Source: Lepidostoma basale (lineage: Eukaryota > Arthropoda > Insecta > Trichoptera > Lepidostomatidae). Taken from it: a stretch of DNA of 64,000 bases. Below, in pieces: positions 42,931 through 54,449 of this stretch. The stretch lies in NCBI GenBank assembly GCA_022606425.2, contig JAHDVF020001344.1, positions 62,001 to 126,000 of the forward strand. Direction: 5' to 3'. Each line of letters starts with the position of its first letter. Position 1 is the first letter of the stretch. The notes below the pieces were generated by a model. The model did no database searches. It was not told the origin of the DNA and saw only the letters and a program-made list of their open reading frames with translations. The position numbers were made by a program, and so were the translations under genes.

Positions 42931-43685
42931 TGATCTTTGTAAAAATAAATTAAATGAACGAAATTCCATGCAGGGCTACGTATGGAATTATTTTAGTATA
43001 TTTATCAATGGGTTAAAAATCTATTGGAATTATTGAACCCTTCATTGAAAATTAAATGTATGGCTTTTATTTTATACCGCATTTTCACACGGCCTTTTGA
43101 AAAGATATAATAAATTTTCATGCATATTAATTATTTCATTTGGAATTTAACACCATTTAAAAATAAACCATAATTAAATTATTCTTGTTTTCTTTACACG
43201 TGTATTTATAAACTTCATAGTTATTATAAGTATTTCACCCCCCAAAAATGTTTTGACTTTTGTTAATCAGTTCATGAAATGAAATGACTTTAAATAATTT
43301 TGAAAAAGCATTAATAGTGATTTTAGGAATATTCGAATTATATTCAAGAGTCGATCTAAATGGCCATGAATAAGAAGCGACCGCGTATTTCATTATTATC
43401 TATTATGATTGCAAAAAATATTGTTTTCCTAACGTATATATTATTTTATACCTTTTTTGATTATTGAACAAAAAACGATAACATTAGTAAATATAAAATA
43501 ATTAGACTGTTTTTATACCACTTACTTATATCACAATACATATGAAATGGGGGGAGAGAGATTTCATTTAATTTTTTTTTAACATTACAGACATACAATT
43601 CCAAATCGTTTGCAATTACATTATAAACAGAGAAGCATTAAAAAAAATAAAAATTAAGCTTAAGAGTAAGAAAAAATCATAACAT
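42931..43685. other. AT-rich stretch
   Basis: No gene or element end recognised. Confidence 0.5.
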
Positions 43686-44315
43686 TGATATTGCATCCCT
43701 GAGGCAACTCACACTATCACGAAATATGTCGACCTCCGAGGCGATCCGATTAAGCAATAAGATTGCCCTACCCACAGGCATTACCATTGGCAGGTTGGTT
43801 CTGCAGCGTGGTAAATAAAGCAATCTGTGCTGTCTTTGACAAATAGACCGACATCACTCAGGACATCCGAGTTCTGTATACGGCCGCCAATCAGCTGAAA
43901 GAAGTGAACTCCCAAGTGAATGTTCCTCCTTCTCCCCAATGATTGGTAGCTTAGCATACCTAGCAAGAATTCAGTCGGAAAGAGCCACGGGTAATAACCG
44001 CGCTCCCTGAGGTAAAGAAAGCGCAGAAATTTTTCTGCACTCGCTCCACCATCAGAGAATATCGGATCCCAGGCGGTGACCAAATAACGGAACTATATTC
44101 CAGCCGACTTCTTACCAGGGAATTATACAACACCCGAAGTACCTGTGTGTTCGAAAATATCTTGGCATTCCTGAAAACAAATCCAAGCATTTTAATGGAA
44201 CTATTACATAGAGCAACTATGTGAAGATTGAACGATAATTAAGCATCGAACAGAACACCGAGATCTCTGGATGTAAAAGCTCTTTCAAGCTGTACCCCAT
44301 CCATAAGATAGCGAA
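43686..44315 (-). pseudogene. J3 LINE thumb and C-terminal region
   Basis: Minus strand: DGVQLERAFTSRDLGVLFD, a stop, SSIKMLGFVFRNAKIFSNTQ, VRSRLEYSSVIWSPPGIRYS, then in a second frame KFLRFLYLRERGYYPWLFPT and GRRRNIHLGVHFFQLIGGRI, SDVLSDVGLFVKDS, ending in the VMPVGRAI-type closing sequence. Same order as J2 but about 50-60 per cent alike by eye. The RT catalytic core is missing. Confidence 0.8.
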
Positions 44316-44995
44316 AAAGATAGAAAAAAAAGATAGGAGAAGAGAGTCATAAAAATATATAAAAAGGTGGTGTTAAAACAAATTGAAAGTGTATATATAT
44401 ATTATATTTCATAATGCCACGCCACAAATTAAGAAAGTGAGTAAAAATACATAAATTTTTAATATGAAAGGAAAAATATATTAAAAGTGCTTAAATACTT
44501 CCGACTTTAAAAATTTAATTGATTTTGTCATGCCACTTTTTCAAATATTTATAATGAACTTTGTTGTCATTTTCTGTAACAATTACTAAAGCGTTATTAT
44601 TAATTACAATAATATAACAATGTAATATTGAAAATATTTCCTTTCATCTAAATATTGCGTAGAAATGCTTCGCTTATTAACTTCGGCCTTTTTTCAGTGC
44701 AAAACTCAATAACCTTGTTTTTTTTAATGAAAATAATGTCAAGGTCTTCTGTTCATCGTAGCGAATGAGAAGGCAAGGCGTGAACAAAGCAAAAGCACTT
44801 CAAATCAAGATAACGATAGTTTAAAAATATATTAAAGCGATATTGAAATCATTTTTAGGATTTTTTTATTGAATGGTTCTCAAAGCCTTATCCAAAGAAA
44901 CATAATTAATTGTGTAATATGAAATATTCATAATAGTTTGTTATTTTGTGTTTTAAAATACATTGTAGATTTGTAATAGTATTAGTGTCGAGAAT
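44316..44995. other. AT-rich stretch
   Basis: Nothing recognised. Confidence 0.5.
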
Positions 44996-44999
44996 GTAC

Positions 45000-45560
45000 G
45001 AGGTATTCAAGTCAAATGATTTAATGATGAATTTCGGAAAGTCAAAGGTGATGGTTTTTGAAAGCGAAAAACAAAGGACAGTTTAAAACACAAGTGTGAA
45101 CGAAGAGAACTTGGAGCAGGTGAGTGAATTTGTGTATTTAGGTAGCGTGTTCACAGCGGATATCCGAACGGATAGTGAAACAAGAATTTATCTGAAAACA
45201 GTTCTGTTCCCAACATAATGTATGGAAGCTTAGCATGGAACTGGCAGAAGAAGGATGAGAGCAGAATAAATGCGGTAGAGATGAGGTCCCTAAGACCTAT
45301 GTGTGATAGAACGATATACGACAGAATCTCAAATGCTGATATAAAAATGGAATGTAGAGCAGAAGAAGGCATCATGAACACAATTATGAAAGTATCGCTT
45401 CGTTGATTTGGACATATGGAGGAGGATACCGAGGAAAACATGGGACGATCAAATTAATCAAATTTAGAAGATTGGACATGTTAGAAGTCGGAAGAATCGA
45501 CGCGCGTGTAAGACTCGCTGTATGAATGTGGAGGAATCTCAGTGATCCCCAATGTCGAGA
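45000..45560 (+). pseudogene. RTE-A2 LINE fragment reaching further 5'
   Basis: Reads VMVFESEKQRTV, SVNEENLEQVSEFVYLGSVF, TADIRTDSETRIYLKTVLF, then, after a deletion, MYGSLAWNWQKKDESRINAV and ECRAEEGIMNTIMKVSLR; further pieces give RRIPRKTWDDQIN and RRARVRLAV-like ends. This copy shows what precedes the YGSEAW motif and helps interpret the array unit. Several frameshifts. Confidence 0.8.
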
Positions 45561-45687
45561 GACCATCAGAGCACTATTAGAAGAAGAAGATGTTTGAATC
45601 AGATAATACATCAATCTTGATCTTTTTTAATGGTAATTTTACTGAGAAAATTAACCACTAAGATATATAAATATAAATAAACAATAA

Positions 45688-47407
45688 TCTACATATAAAT
45701 AAAACTCAATGTCCCTTCTGTGTGTCTCCTTCTTTCTCGGTGATTCCTCAACAGATCCTTCTGAAACTTGGAGAATGGATTAAGAGGAATATGGCGGTCG
45801 TCATAGGCATATTTTTGTTATTAATCAAGCTCTAATTAACTTTATAAATTAATCAATTAATTGAAAATTTTCGTAGTGCAAGCGAATATAGACCTTAATG
45901 TTCGTATCACTTGAGTATCAATCTTTTGAGTCTATATTCGTTTGACATGGTCTGGAGAGAATTCAGTCTCCATGTAATTTTGTGTAGTGGCAACAATGTG
46001 TTTTTCTTTCTGACAGTCCAATATATTGCGTTTTACTTTGGGATGTATAATACTTAATACGTTTTACTTATTACGTACTAAAATAATTGGTTGTTTAATT
46101 GGTACAATCTATTTTATTGGCATTATTTTAATGTACATTAATGCAGACAGGTTATTATGCTTCTAAATTATGGCGAGTATAATTTTTACGCGAGTGTCAT
46201 TTTGAGGTTATGAACGAAATTTTATTTTTTCGTGTGGCTGAAACTTATTAGTTTCTCTTACGTTCGACGGTGATTACTTAATGATAATCTTCCAATAATT
46301 AATATTGGAAGATTAAATGATAAATCAATTAAGCAGTGAGTTATATATTATTATAATTTCCATTTTGAAATGATATTAAATATTACTTGCTTGAACGTTT
46401 GTGAACATATTTTCATTTGTTTTCTAGAATTCTAGCCGTTCGATTGGTCACGTGGTCTCTGACTGTCAAAACGTAATTTGTGCGTCGTAATATTTTGTAA
46501 GTATATTTATATTTCTACATGAACTGCCTTTCATATGAAGAAAATCCACATTCATATTTGAAATTTCCCCACATATTCGATGAAGACATGTGAACAACAG
46601 TTGTAATTCATTCATTGTATGGAAATTGAAAATTTGCCTTATGCGCCTCTTCGGTGTCCGCCTTATGGCAATTCTAATATTTTTCTTTTTTTTCTAGGAA
46701 CAAAAATTAATGAATCAAAGATCGAACCAAAGCTGCCGATGCAACGTGTAAAATAACCAATGTTTAAATGGAATGGGATCTGTCATAAAGCAAGGGCAAC
46801 GGATGATAAGATCTTCAGGCCCGGAGTGGCGAAAGATAAATAGCTACACAAATTCTGGCAGACCACAAGCAAGATAGTCTGATGACATTAAACGAGTAGC
46901 AGGAGGTCAATGGCGCAGAGCGGCGAGGGATAGAGAGTTGTGGAAGTCGGGAAGGGAGGCTTATGTAGTATTATAATCTATATTACTATTCCACGCCAAC
47001 GGACTCGCAGTGCCGAAATAACGATCGTAGAAACTTACTTTATTGGCTCTGATGTGAATTTCATGGACAACAAAATCAAGAGTTTTGTTTCTCTAAACAT
47101 ATGAATGTTTTGTGCAAATGTGATATAATATTGTTTATTTGATTATTAAATTTCATATAAAATATTCAAAAAAATGTTTTTCAATTACATTAGTAATATG
47201 TATTCAAGTTTAAAATTCACAGCGAGTTAGCTTGGATTAAAACATTGTTTTATAGATATAGACACACATTTTCGCATTCATACACATGTCATTTAATCCA
47301 ATAAATAAACTAATTGATATTGAACTTCAATTGTATTTGTTGAATATATATTGGATTTATTTATATACTCGAATTTAGCAATAGCGAAGCGTTGCCGGGT
47401 CAGCTAG
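45688..47407 (+). mobile_element. Helitron copy 1, complete non-autonomous
   Basis: Starts TCTACATATAAATAAAACTC after an A and ends GCCGGGTCAGCTAG before a T, the A|TC...CTAG|T arrangement of Helitrons without target duplication. A short GCAA/TTGC hairpin precedes the end. The 1.72 kb inside has no Rep or helicase gene. From about 46,730 it carries an RTE-like remnant and from about 46,985 a CR1-like LINE remnant, both shared with copy 2, so they were acquired before spreading. Confidence 0.85.
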
Positions 47408-47449
47408 TTTTCAAATAAAAAAAGGAATGGATTTTTTTTTTGACTTCTG

Positions 47450-47612
47450 AAAAAGAGTAATTACGTTGATTGATAAACGCCGTGAAGTCGGAAAAATCAA
47501 CATGCGTCAATGAATCGCTGTGCGAATGTAAAGGAATTGAAAAAAAAATTCACGATAAATTATTGTGGAGAACCATTATCTTTGCCTGCCTTTGTATTTA
47601 ATAGTGTAATGA
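47450..47612 (+). pseudogene. RTE-A2 fragment, degenerate
   Basis: Shows EVGKINMRQ-like, then NRCANVKELKK and WRTIIFACL-like remnants of the RTE-A end. Recognised only by comparison. Confidence 0.55.
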
Positions 47613-47912
47613 TTTTTTTATTTTTTATTTGAATACGTGAATGGAGCAGATAAAATACTTTTTTTGAAAGAGATTTGAATTGAAACAAAAATTTCAATTC
47701 TCATCTCGTTCTGTGTTTTTAGGTAAATATTGTTTCTTGAACAACATTATAAACCACATTTATATTTGCTATTTTTTATTAGAAAATTATATTTGGATAC
47801 ATGTTTCGCTAACTTGCTATATTGCTCTTAATGAATGTTCAGGGAAGTGTTATTAGTTAAAAATGAGAGAAAACTGTTGTTTTCATCCACGTTAGATACA
47901 ACATTTTAATAT

Positions 47913-48445
47913 TGAAACAAACAAACAAACACCATCACGCCGTTTCGCCGCAGGGGTAAACAGAGAGAATGTACCACAACACTACTCTGTCGTGGCAAAC
48001 CTCTCTAGCTACTCCACATTCATACGAGTCATACACGCACGTCGATTCCTACGTCTTCTAACATGACCAACCTTTAAAATTTGATTAATTTGGTCATGCC
48101 ATGTTTTCCTCAGTCTGCCTCGACTCCGTACCCCATTTACATCAATAACGTATAGCTTCTAAACTATTATTTCTCCATCCATACGTTCCATATGTCCGAA
48201 CCAACGAAGCGATCCTTTCATAATTTTGTTCATAATACCTTCTTCCGCTCTACATTCCTTTCTTATACCTATAAGCATTTAAGTTTCTGTCGTATATCGT
48301 TCTACCACACATACGTCTTAGGGACCTCATCTCTACCGCATTTATTCTGCTTTCATCCTTCTTCTGCCAGTTCCATGCTTCGCTTCCATACATAAGGGAT
48401 GGAACCAGAACTCCATTGTGAACGGCCATTTTCGCTTGGTGGCAT
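47913..48445 (-). pseudogene. RTE-A2 LINE 3' end
   Basis: Plus-strand tail AAACAAACAAACA, then the minus-strand protein back to KMAVHNGVLVPSLMYGSEAW, KKDESRINAVEMRSLRRMCG, IMNKIMKGSLRWFGHMERM and WHDQINQILKVGHVRR with frameshifts. Truncated at the same place (just before KMAVHNG) as the 31.06-kb copy, suggesting a preferred RT stop or a shared ancestor. Confidence 0.8.
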
Positions 48446-49285
48446 GATATTGTTTTTTTTTATTATTATTAAATGTAGATGTCTTACTATTTGAATAAAA
48501 TAGATTGATTCTAGAATCTTTTGTGCATACGTAAAATGTTGGCTATCAAAGTAAAAGCTTTAATCCTAACTGGATTTCTTTCCTTTTTATTTTGTGTTTA
48601 CTCACACACGCAGAAGTCACGCCTCGAGAGGTTTTTTGTTGAAAACACAACATTATTACATTGACACGATCACGTTAACTTTCATTGTATTTTCACGAAA
48701 ACTTTTCGCGCTGATTCACACAAGTTTTCTTGTTAACCTCTAAATGAATATTATTATTATGTCTTCTCTCAACAAACTTTGTCCTTAAAAATAACAATCT
48801 ATTCATGAAACAAACGAACATTAGCAATATCATGAAACGAAAAAAAAACTTGAATTTTTTAATTTAAACATATTTTGAAATATTTTTACTAAAGATGAGG
48901 ATACCAAAATTCAAGGTAAAAATGTAAATCATTGTGTGCGACGTATCAATATACATGGAATCAAATGTAGGACGGATACCACAATTAGAAAAAAACGCGA
49001 TTTGTGGTCTGAAAAAAACGTTTATTATTTCCAGTATTTCACAATTTATATGAATTGAATATTTAATTTTGAAAAAATAATATTAATTATTTTTTCAAAA
49101 ATTTTATAAGGTCTTTTATTACCCCCCGGAATTCACTTGCGAATAAACAAAGCACAAATTTAATCCATCATTCCATTTCGAAAGTCACACATTAAAAGCA
49201 AATCATATTTTTAACACGCATCGTGCCATACATATTTTAAAAAATACCCATCGTACCGCCATACTTTTTTTTAAATAATGTATTT
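48446..49285. other. AT-rich stretch
   Basis: No gene or element end recognised. Confidence 0.5.
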
Positions 49286-49289
49286 TAAC

Positions 49290-49620
49290 TCGTATATATA
49301 AGTCCAGATCGTCCATGTCAACAAGTGCACCATTTAAAATGAACATTATGTGTTAAAATATTTTTATTTTGTTATTTTATTTTATTTTATATCATTTTAT
49401 TTTATATAATTTCTTTTAGAATTATTTTGTGGGTGTTGGACGATCGAAGTGTCCGTAGGAGATGCCTATTGGTGGCGATGAGGTTCGCAACCCATCACAC
49501 CGCGTCTCCCGCGGGGCGAAAAGAGAAGGATGGAATGCCGCATCGGTTAAAATGTGACAGTCCATTCTTTCTGCCTACCCTTTCGGGGAGACGGCGTGAT
49601 GGTTAGTTAGTTAGTTTTAG
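49290..49620 (+). mobile_element. SINE-A copy 5
   Basis: Shorter 5' part (AGTCCAGATCGTCCATGTCA), then the core (ATTGGTGGCGATGAGG) and RTE-A1-like end with GGTTAGTTAGTTAG. Close to the other copies across the core. Confidence 0.8.
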
Positions 49621-50120
49621 TTAATATTAATTATAACTAAGATGTCTTCTCATCACAGTTATAAATAAACTTAGGTTAAGGGTATTTAAGAGCTTTATTT
49701 ACGTTATACAATCGATTGAACGAGTAATATCTGTTCAATAGAAACTCAATGGAAGTTAATTAAACGCTCCAAAATAAATTGACGAGTGTTTTATTTATAT
49801 CTCTTCCTCGAATGCCCCAAAAGACTGCAAACATTTGTGGAAATATTATAATACATCGCATCGTTGGCACAAAATAAAATAAAAAAACGTTTTTTTTTTA
49901 TCGTAGCTTACTGTAATTACTTTAACGTTTAATGTCAATTTAAATTTATATTTCCCAACGAATTACTGGAAATATATTAAAATGAATAGTAAAATATAGT
50001 TCATTCAAACTTAATTAATTATTGTATTTAGTGGTTAAAATTTTACTGAATATCTATGTTGAAGATCGGAAAAATAGATATTTTGTTTTTCGATATTTCA
50101 CGCGGTATTCATGATTAATA
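49621..50120. other. AT-rich stretch
   Basis: Nothing recognised. Confidence 0.5.
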
Positions 50121-50782
50121 TGAGGGTTGTCGGTAAAATAAATTTCCCTGTTTGCCCTAGGCGCTCGGATCGCTGTTACGTGCGATCCGGCAACACTGGA
50201 TCATAGCTTGGCCTTCCCGATCGTAGCTTGGACGTCCATGATGATCAGCGGTCCGGATGGCCATCGGTCAGTGACGAAACAATTGCGAAATTGAAAGCGG
50301 CAATGCTGGCAGATCGAAGACTGATGGTTCGGGAGCTTAGTGAGATGATTCCAGATGTCAGCAAGACAACTATATATCCATTTTGATCAGGACAACGCTC
50401 GTCCGCATACAGCTCGCCTCACCACCGCGTTCATTGATAAATTCGGATGGGAGATCATCCTACACCCACCATATAGTCCGCACTTGGCCCCGAACGACTA
50501 CCATCTCTTCCCTGATTTGAAGAAACACCTCGGTGGAACGCACATGCAAACGAAGAGGAGCTGAAAGAAGAGGTTCTGAGCTACCTTCGCGGCCTGGCGG
50601 GAGACTTCTATGACTAGGGAATCAAAAAGATGGTGACCCGGATAAAAGAGTGCATCAAAGTCAACGGGGACTAAAAAATAGCTGAAAGTCTAAGTGTTCC
50701 AATGATGTATTGCTCGTTGTAAATAAAAATGGTTTTCATTGTGAAAAAAAAATAGGGAGAGCTATTTTTCGGACAACCCTTG
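50121..50782 (+). mobile_element. Internally deleted mariner-like element
   Basis: Imperfect inverted ends (AGGGTTGTCGGTAAAAT and AGGGTTGTCCGAAAAAT) flanked by TA on both sides. Coding remnants: RSGWPSVSDETIAKLKAAM and LADRRLMVRELSEMI (helix-turn-helix part), then directly DQDNARPHTARL, HPPYSPHLAPNDYHLFPDLK and KKHLGGTHMQ. The part with the first catalytic Asp is deleted and the DLAP motif reads HLAP. Different subfamily from the 53-kb mariner. Confidence 0.85.
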
Positions 50783-50784
50783 TA

Positions 50785-51104
50785 TTATACAAATAAAAAC
50801 ATCTGTTTTCAAACCTGATTCGACGCAATGATTTTTTTTTAATATGGCCTAACAGTAAGAAAAAACTTGAATCTCAAAGGACGCCCGGGTAGCGACAAGC
50901 AGATTGTCACAATTTTCACCGTGTAGCGGGCGGAGGCATGAATCTGTTTTCCGATAAATCAAGCCCCATTGTCTTCGTTGCCATTGTTAAGGATTTCTTT
51001 AAAGGGGAAAATAGTGAACTGTGAGGGTTGAAAGTACAGAAATAATACTGTCTTATATTTAGACTGGTGATAAGCAACATTAATCAAATAAATATCTGTT
51101 GTTT
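50785..51104. other. Unassigned stretch
   Basis: A moderately GC-rich part near 50,880-50,950 is not recognised. No gene called. Confidence 0.45.
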
Positions 51105-51339
51105 ACGCAATAACTAACTAACCATCACGCCGTCTCCCCGAAGGGGTAGGTAGAAATAATGGATTGTCACACTTTTTTGTCCTGACATATTTTTCTCGTT
51201 TCCTCAACATTCATACATCGTGTCATGCACCGACATTCAATATTTGATTTATTTGATCGTGCCACGTTTTCCTCGGTCTTCCTCTATTTCTGGTTCCATA
51301 TACATCGTTAACATATAATTTTTTTTACCAATCTTTTTT
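51105..51339 (-). pseudogene. RTE-A1 LINE 3' end, left of the RTE-B insertion
   Basis: Minus strand ends in the GTTA tail (TAACTAACTAACC on plus) and includes the CMNVEE-like and GRPRKTWHDQINQIL segments. It stops at AATCTTTTTT, where RTE-B is inserted; the rest (51,955-52,010) continues with the HMERMNE-coding part. Confidence 0.8.
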
Positions 51340-51954
51340 CGAAGTGGTACAAGAATACCCATATCTTGGCCAAATCATACAATTAGGACGAAACAATTTC
51401 GAGAAAGAAGCCAACCGAAGAATTCAGTTGGGTTGGGCAGCCTTTGGGAAATTACGTCATGTTTTCACTTCCAAAATACCACAATGCCTCAAGACTAAAG
51501 TCTTCAACCAGTGCGTTTTGCCAGTCATAACATACGGAGCCGAGACGTGAACATTGACAAAAGGTCTAGTCTACAGATTCAAGGTTGCCCAGCGCGCCAT
51601 GGAAAGAGCCATGCTTGGAATAACCTTGAGGGATAGATTTAGAAACGAATTTATTCGACAACAAACCAAGGTGACTGAGGTGGCTCTACGGATAGGCGGG
51701 CTGAAGTGGCGGTGGGCTGGCCATATCTGTCGGAGAACCGACAGCCGATGGGGAAGACGGGTTCTGGAGTGGAGACCGCGTACAGGATTCCGTAGAGTTG
51801 GACGTCCCCCTGCCCGCTGGACCGACGATCTGAAGAGGATTGCTGGACATGGATGGATGGGAGCGGCAATGGATAGGGGGCGGTGGAGGGCTTTGGGAGA
51901 GGCCTACATTCAGCAGTGGATGACAGACGGCTGATGATGATGATGATGATGATG
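51340..51954 (+). mobile_element. RTE-B 3' end inserted with a 10-bp target duplication
   Basis: Flanked by AATCTTTTTT at 51,330-51,339 and 51,955-51,964. Encodes VQEYPYLGQIIQLGRNNFEK, RIQLGWAAFGKLRHVFTSK, a single stop after ITYGAET, then MERAMLGITLRDRFRNEFIR, RWAGHICRRTDSRWGRRVL, GRPPARWTDDLKRIAG and ALGEAYIQQWMTDG with the normal stop. A GATGAT repeat (51,932-51,954) is the tail. A recent, 5'-truncated insertion. Confidence 0.9.
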
Positions 51955-52012
51955 AATCTTTTTTCATTCATTCTTTCCATATGTTCAAACCATGTTAATG
52001 ATTATTTTATAC
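51955..52012 (-). pseudogene. RTE-A1 continuation right of the RTE-B insertion
   Basis: Begins with the second AATCTTTTTT and reads CATTCATTCTTTCCATATG, the reverse of the HMERMNE-coding segment. It degenerates after about 52,010. Confidence 0.7.
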
Positions 52013-52921
52013 GCATTAACTTTTTTGAATATTTAGAAAGTATGTTTGCATCCACAATTTATCATAAACAATACTATCGTATTAAACACGTTACATGTAA
52101 TTTTAATTTTATTTTAATATTTAGAACACTGTTTATATGTTTAATTATTTTTATTTAATTTGTTAATTTTTTTAATAAACGCCTCAAGCGTTAATACTGT
52201 GAACTCTACCAATTATGATTTTATAAAAATAAAAACCCAGTTTTTTCCACTTACACAAAAACTCAAAAGTGGAAAAAACGTTGTTTTATTTCATAGAAGA
52301 AAAAAAATAAGTCTATGTCAACTGTATTTTTATATTTTAAAAAGCTTATTTAAATGTTGAATAGATATAAAAGTGATGGGAGTAAATGTTAATCCACAGC
52401 ACGAATTGAAGGTGAATGTAAAAGAAATAAAATGAAAAATAAATCCTTATTTTAATTTAGCTGGTTTATTAATGTAATTAAAATAATGCTCACTTGCAAA
52501 TTAACGAACAAAAATAATTCTCAAAATGAAAAATGAGCGAATTCGTTTAATTTCGCGATCACCGCTGTGTTTACGACTAATAAATTTAAAATCCCCCAGT
52601 CGTTTTGTACTTCGCATGAATCATTTTCCACGAAATATGTAATAGCACCCCGAATGGCCGACCGTGTATTTAACTGGGGATTTCAATTGGGAACACATTA
52701 TCCCTACGGCTGCGAGGCGTGGACTCGTAAATCTTCAAACCCTCCAACGGTGTCTTTGCGTCGCTGTTTATAACGGTAATTTGAAATTTAAATGTTTTGG
52801 AATGTAAAAATAACTTCGTTCAAACTGAAATATTTTTATTGCAACAAATGAACAACGGTCGCCATCTTGGTCGATGTCTGTAACCATGAGGTGTAAATTA
52901 ATAAATCAATCTAAGCCATGT
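52013..52921. other. AT-rich stretch with a small Penelope-like inverted pair
   Basis: CCAGTTTTTTCCACTT and AAGTGGAAAAAACG at about 52,239-52,282 resemble the ends at 32.1 kb. A slightly GC-richer part near 52,650-52,760 is unassigned. No gene. Confidence 0.5.
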
Positions 52922-53021
52922 NNNNNNNNNNNNNNNNNNNNNNNNNNNNNNNNNNNNNNNNNNNNNNNNNNNNNNNNNNNNNNNNNNNNNNNNNNNNNNN
53001 NNNNNNNNNNNNNNNNNNNNN
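52922..53021. other. Assembly gap of 100 N
   Basis: Exactly 100 unknown bases, a conventional placeholder size, so the true distance and even contiguity are unknown. It abuts the mariner's left end. Confidence 0.98.
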
Positions 53022-54341
53022 AGGTCTGTTCAAAAAGTATCGCGAATTTTGAATTTCCGCTGGCTACGTATATTTGATTTTTGATTTTTTTGTAGCGTTA
53101 TGTTGGTACTCATGTCCCTTACTTATGCTGACAAGGTCGGCCATTTTGAATATTTAGTTAATTTTTGACAGCTGTTTTGCTTGGATGTGTTTTGGCTCGT
53201 CTTCGATTTTTGCCTATTCCAAAAAATGGATCAAAGAATCTGTATCAAATTTTGTGTGAAAAACAAAATAAAGTGCGCGGACGCATTTCGAATGTTGACT
53301 GTGGCATATGGTGAAGCTACCTTGGACCAAAGCAACGTTTATCGGTGGTACAAAATGTTCTCAGAGGGCCGAGAAGATATGAACGACGAAGAGCGTGCCG
53401 GACGCCCGAGCACGTCAACAACAGACGAAAACATTGATAAAGTAAAGAAAATAGTATTAGCCAATCGTCGAATCACCGTTAGAGAAGTTGCTGAGGACCT
53501 AAACATATCGATTGGCTCGTGCCATTCGATTTTAACCAATGATTTGGGCATGAGTCGGGTCGCCGCGAAATTCGTGCCAAAATTGCTCAATTTCGACCAA
53601 AAACAGCATCGCGTTAACATTGCTCAGGAGATGTTGGACTCGGTCCGTGACGACCCAAATGTGCTCCAGAGGGTCATAACTGGTGACGAATCATGGGTTT
53701 ATGGTTATGACGTGGAAACCAAAGCTCAATCATCCCAATGGAAGCTGCCGCATGAGCCAAGACCAAAAAAAGCGCGCCAAGTTCGGTCGAACGTGAAGGT
53801 TTTGCTCACAGTTTTCTTCGATTGCAGGGGCGTGGTGCATCATGAGTTCTTGCCACAGGGTAGTACGGTCAATAAGGAATATTACCTGCAAGTTATGCGC
53901 AATTTGCGCGAAGCAATCCGCCAGAAACGCCCGGATTTGTGGAAGAACAAAAACTGGCTTTTGCACCATGATAACGCCCCTGCTCACACATCGTTGCTTG
54001 TGCGCGAATATTTGGCCAAAAACAACACAGTAATGGTGCCGCAGCCACCGTATTCCCCAGACCTGGCCCCCTGTGACTTTTTCCTGTTTCCAAAACTGAA
54101 GAGGCCCATGAAAGGACGACGCTACGCCACGATTGAGGAGATAAAGACGGCATCGAAGGAGGAGCTGAACAAGATCACAAAAAATGATTTTTTTAAGTGC
54201 TTCGAGGATTGGAAAAAACGTTGGCATAAATGTATTATATCCGAGGGGAATTACTTTGAAGGGGACAAAATAGATATTCATGAATAAATAAATACTTTTT
54301 GATAAAATATAAAATTCGCGATACTTTTTGAACAGACCTCG
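53022..54341 (+). mobile_element. Full-length mariner element
   Basis: A 29-bp terminal sequence at 53,022-53,050 (AGGTCTGTTCAAAAAGTATC...) is repeated perfectly in inverse at 54,311-54,339. On the right the element probably ends CTCG followed by TA (54,342-54,343), so the first two bases and left TA fall in the gap. Between them is one intact transposase gene. Length near 1.3 kb is typical of mariner. Confidence 0.95.
53226..54287 (+). CDS. Mariner transposase, intact, 353 residues
   Basis: Cut-and-paste DNA transposase acting in the nucleus on the flanking 29-bp repeats. I choose the ATG at 53,226 (MDQRICIKFCVKNKIK); an in-frame ATG at 53,181 adds 15 residues lying in the 5' UTR of related elements. 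The N-terminal half has paired helix-turn-helix regions (NVYRWYKMFSEGRED; ITVREVAEDLNISIGSCHSI), a linker with GRPSTS and a variant of WVPHEL (KFVPKLL). The catalytic triad is complete: GDESWVYGYD, HHDNAPAH, and YSPDLAPCDFFLFP, with 34 residues between the second and third Asp. No stops or frameshifts over the usual length, so it could be active or recently so. Neighbours are unrelated. Confidence 0.95.
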   Translation: MDQRICIKFCVKNKIKCADAFRMLTVAYGEATLDQSNVYRWYKMFSEGREDMNDEERAGRPSTSTTDENIDKVKKIVLANRRITVREVAEDLNISIGSCHSILTNDLGMSRVAAKFVPKLLNFDQKQHRVNIAQEMLDSVRDDPNVLQRVITGDESWVYGYDVETKAQSSQWKLPHEPRPKKARQVRSNVKVLLTVFFDCRGVVHHEFLPQGSTVNKEYYLQVMRNLREAIRQKRPDLWKNKNWLLHHDNAPAHTSLLVREYLAKNNTVMVPQPPYSPDLAPCDFFLFPKLKRPMKGRRYATIEEIKTASKEELNKITKNDFFKCFEDWKKRWHKCIISEGNYFEGDKIDIHE

Positions 54342-54449
54342 TATATATATATATCGATTAAAGTAAAAATGAATGAATGCGTTAGATATGAGGTCCCTTA
54401 GACATTATTATTATTCTGATGATTTGTATTTTAAGTGCGCCGTTTTGTA

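Noticed and set aside
53730..54281. 183-codon open frame on the minus strand
   Set aside because: It is antisense to the intact mariner transposase and has no independent support; the sense frame carries all the catalytic motifs.
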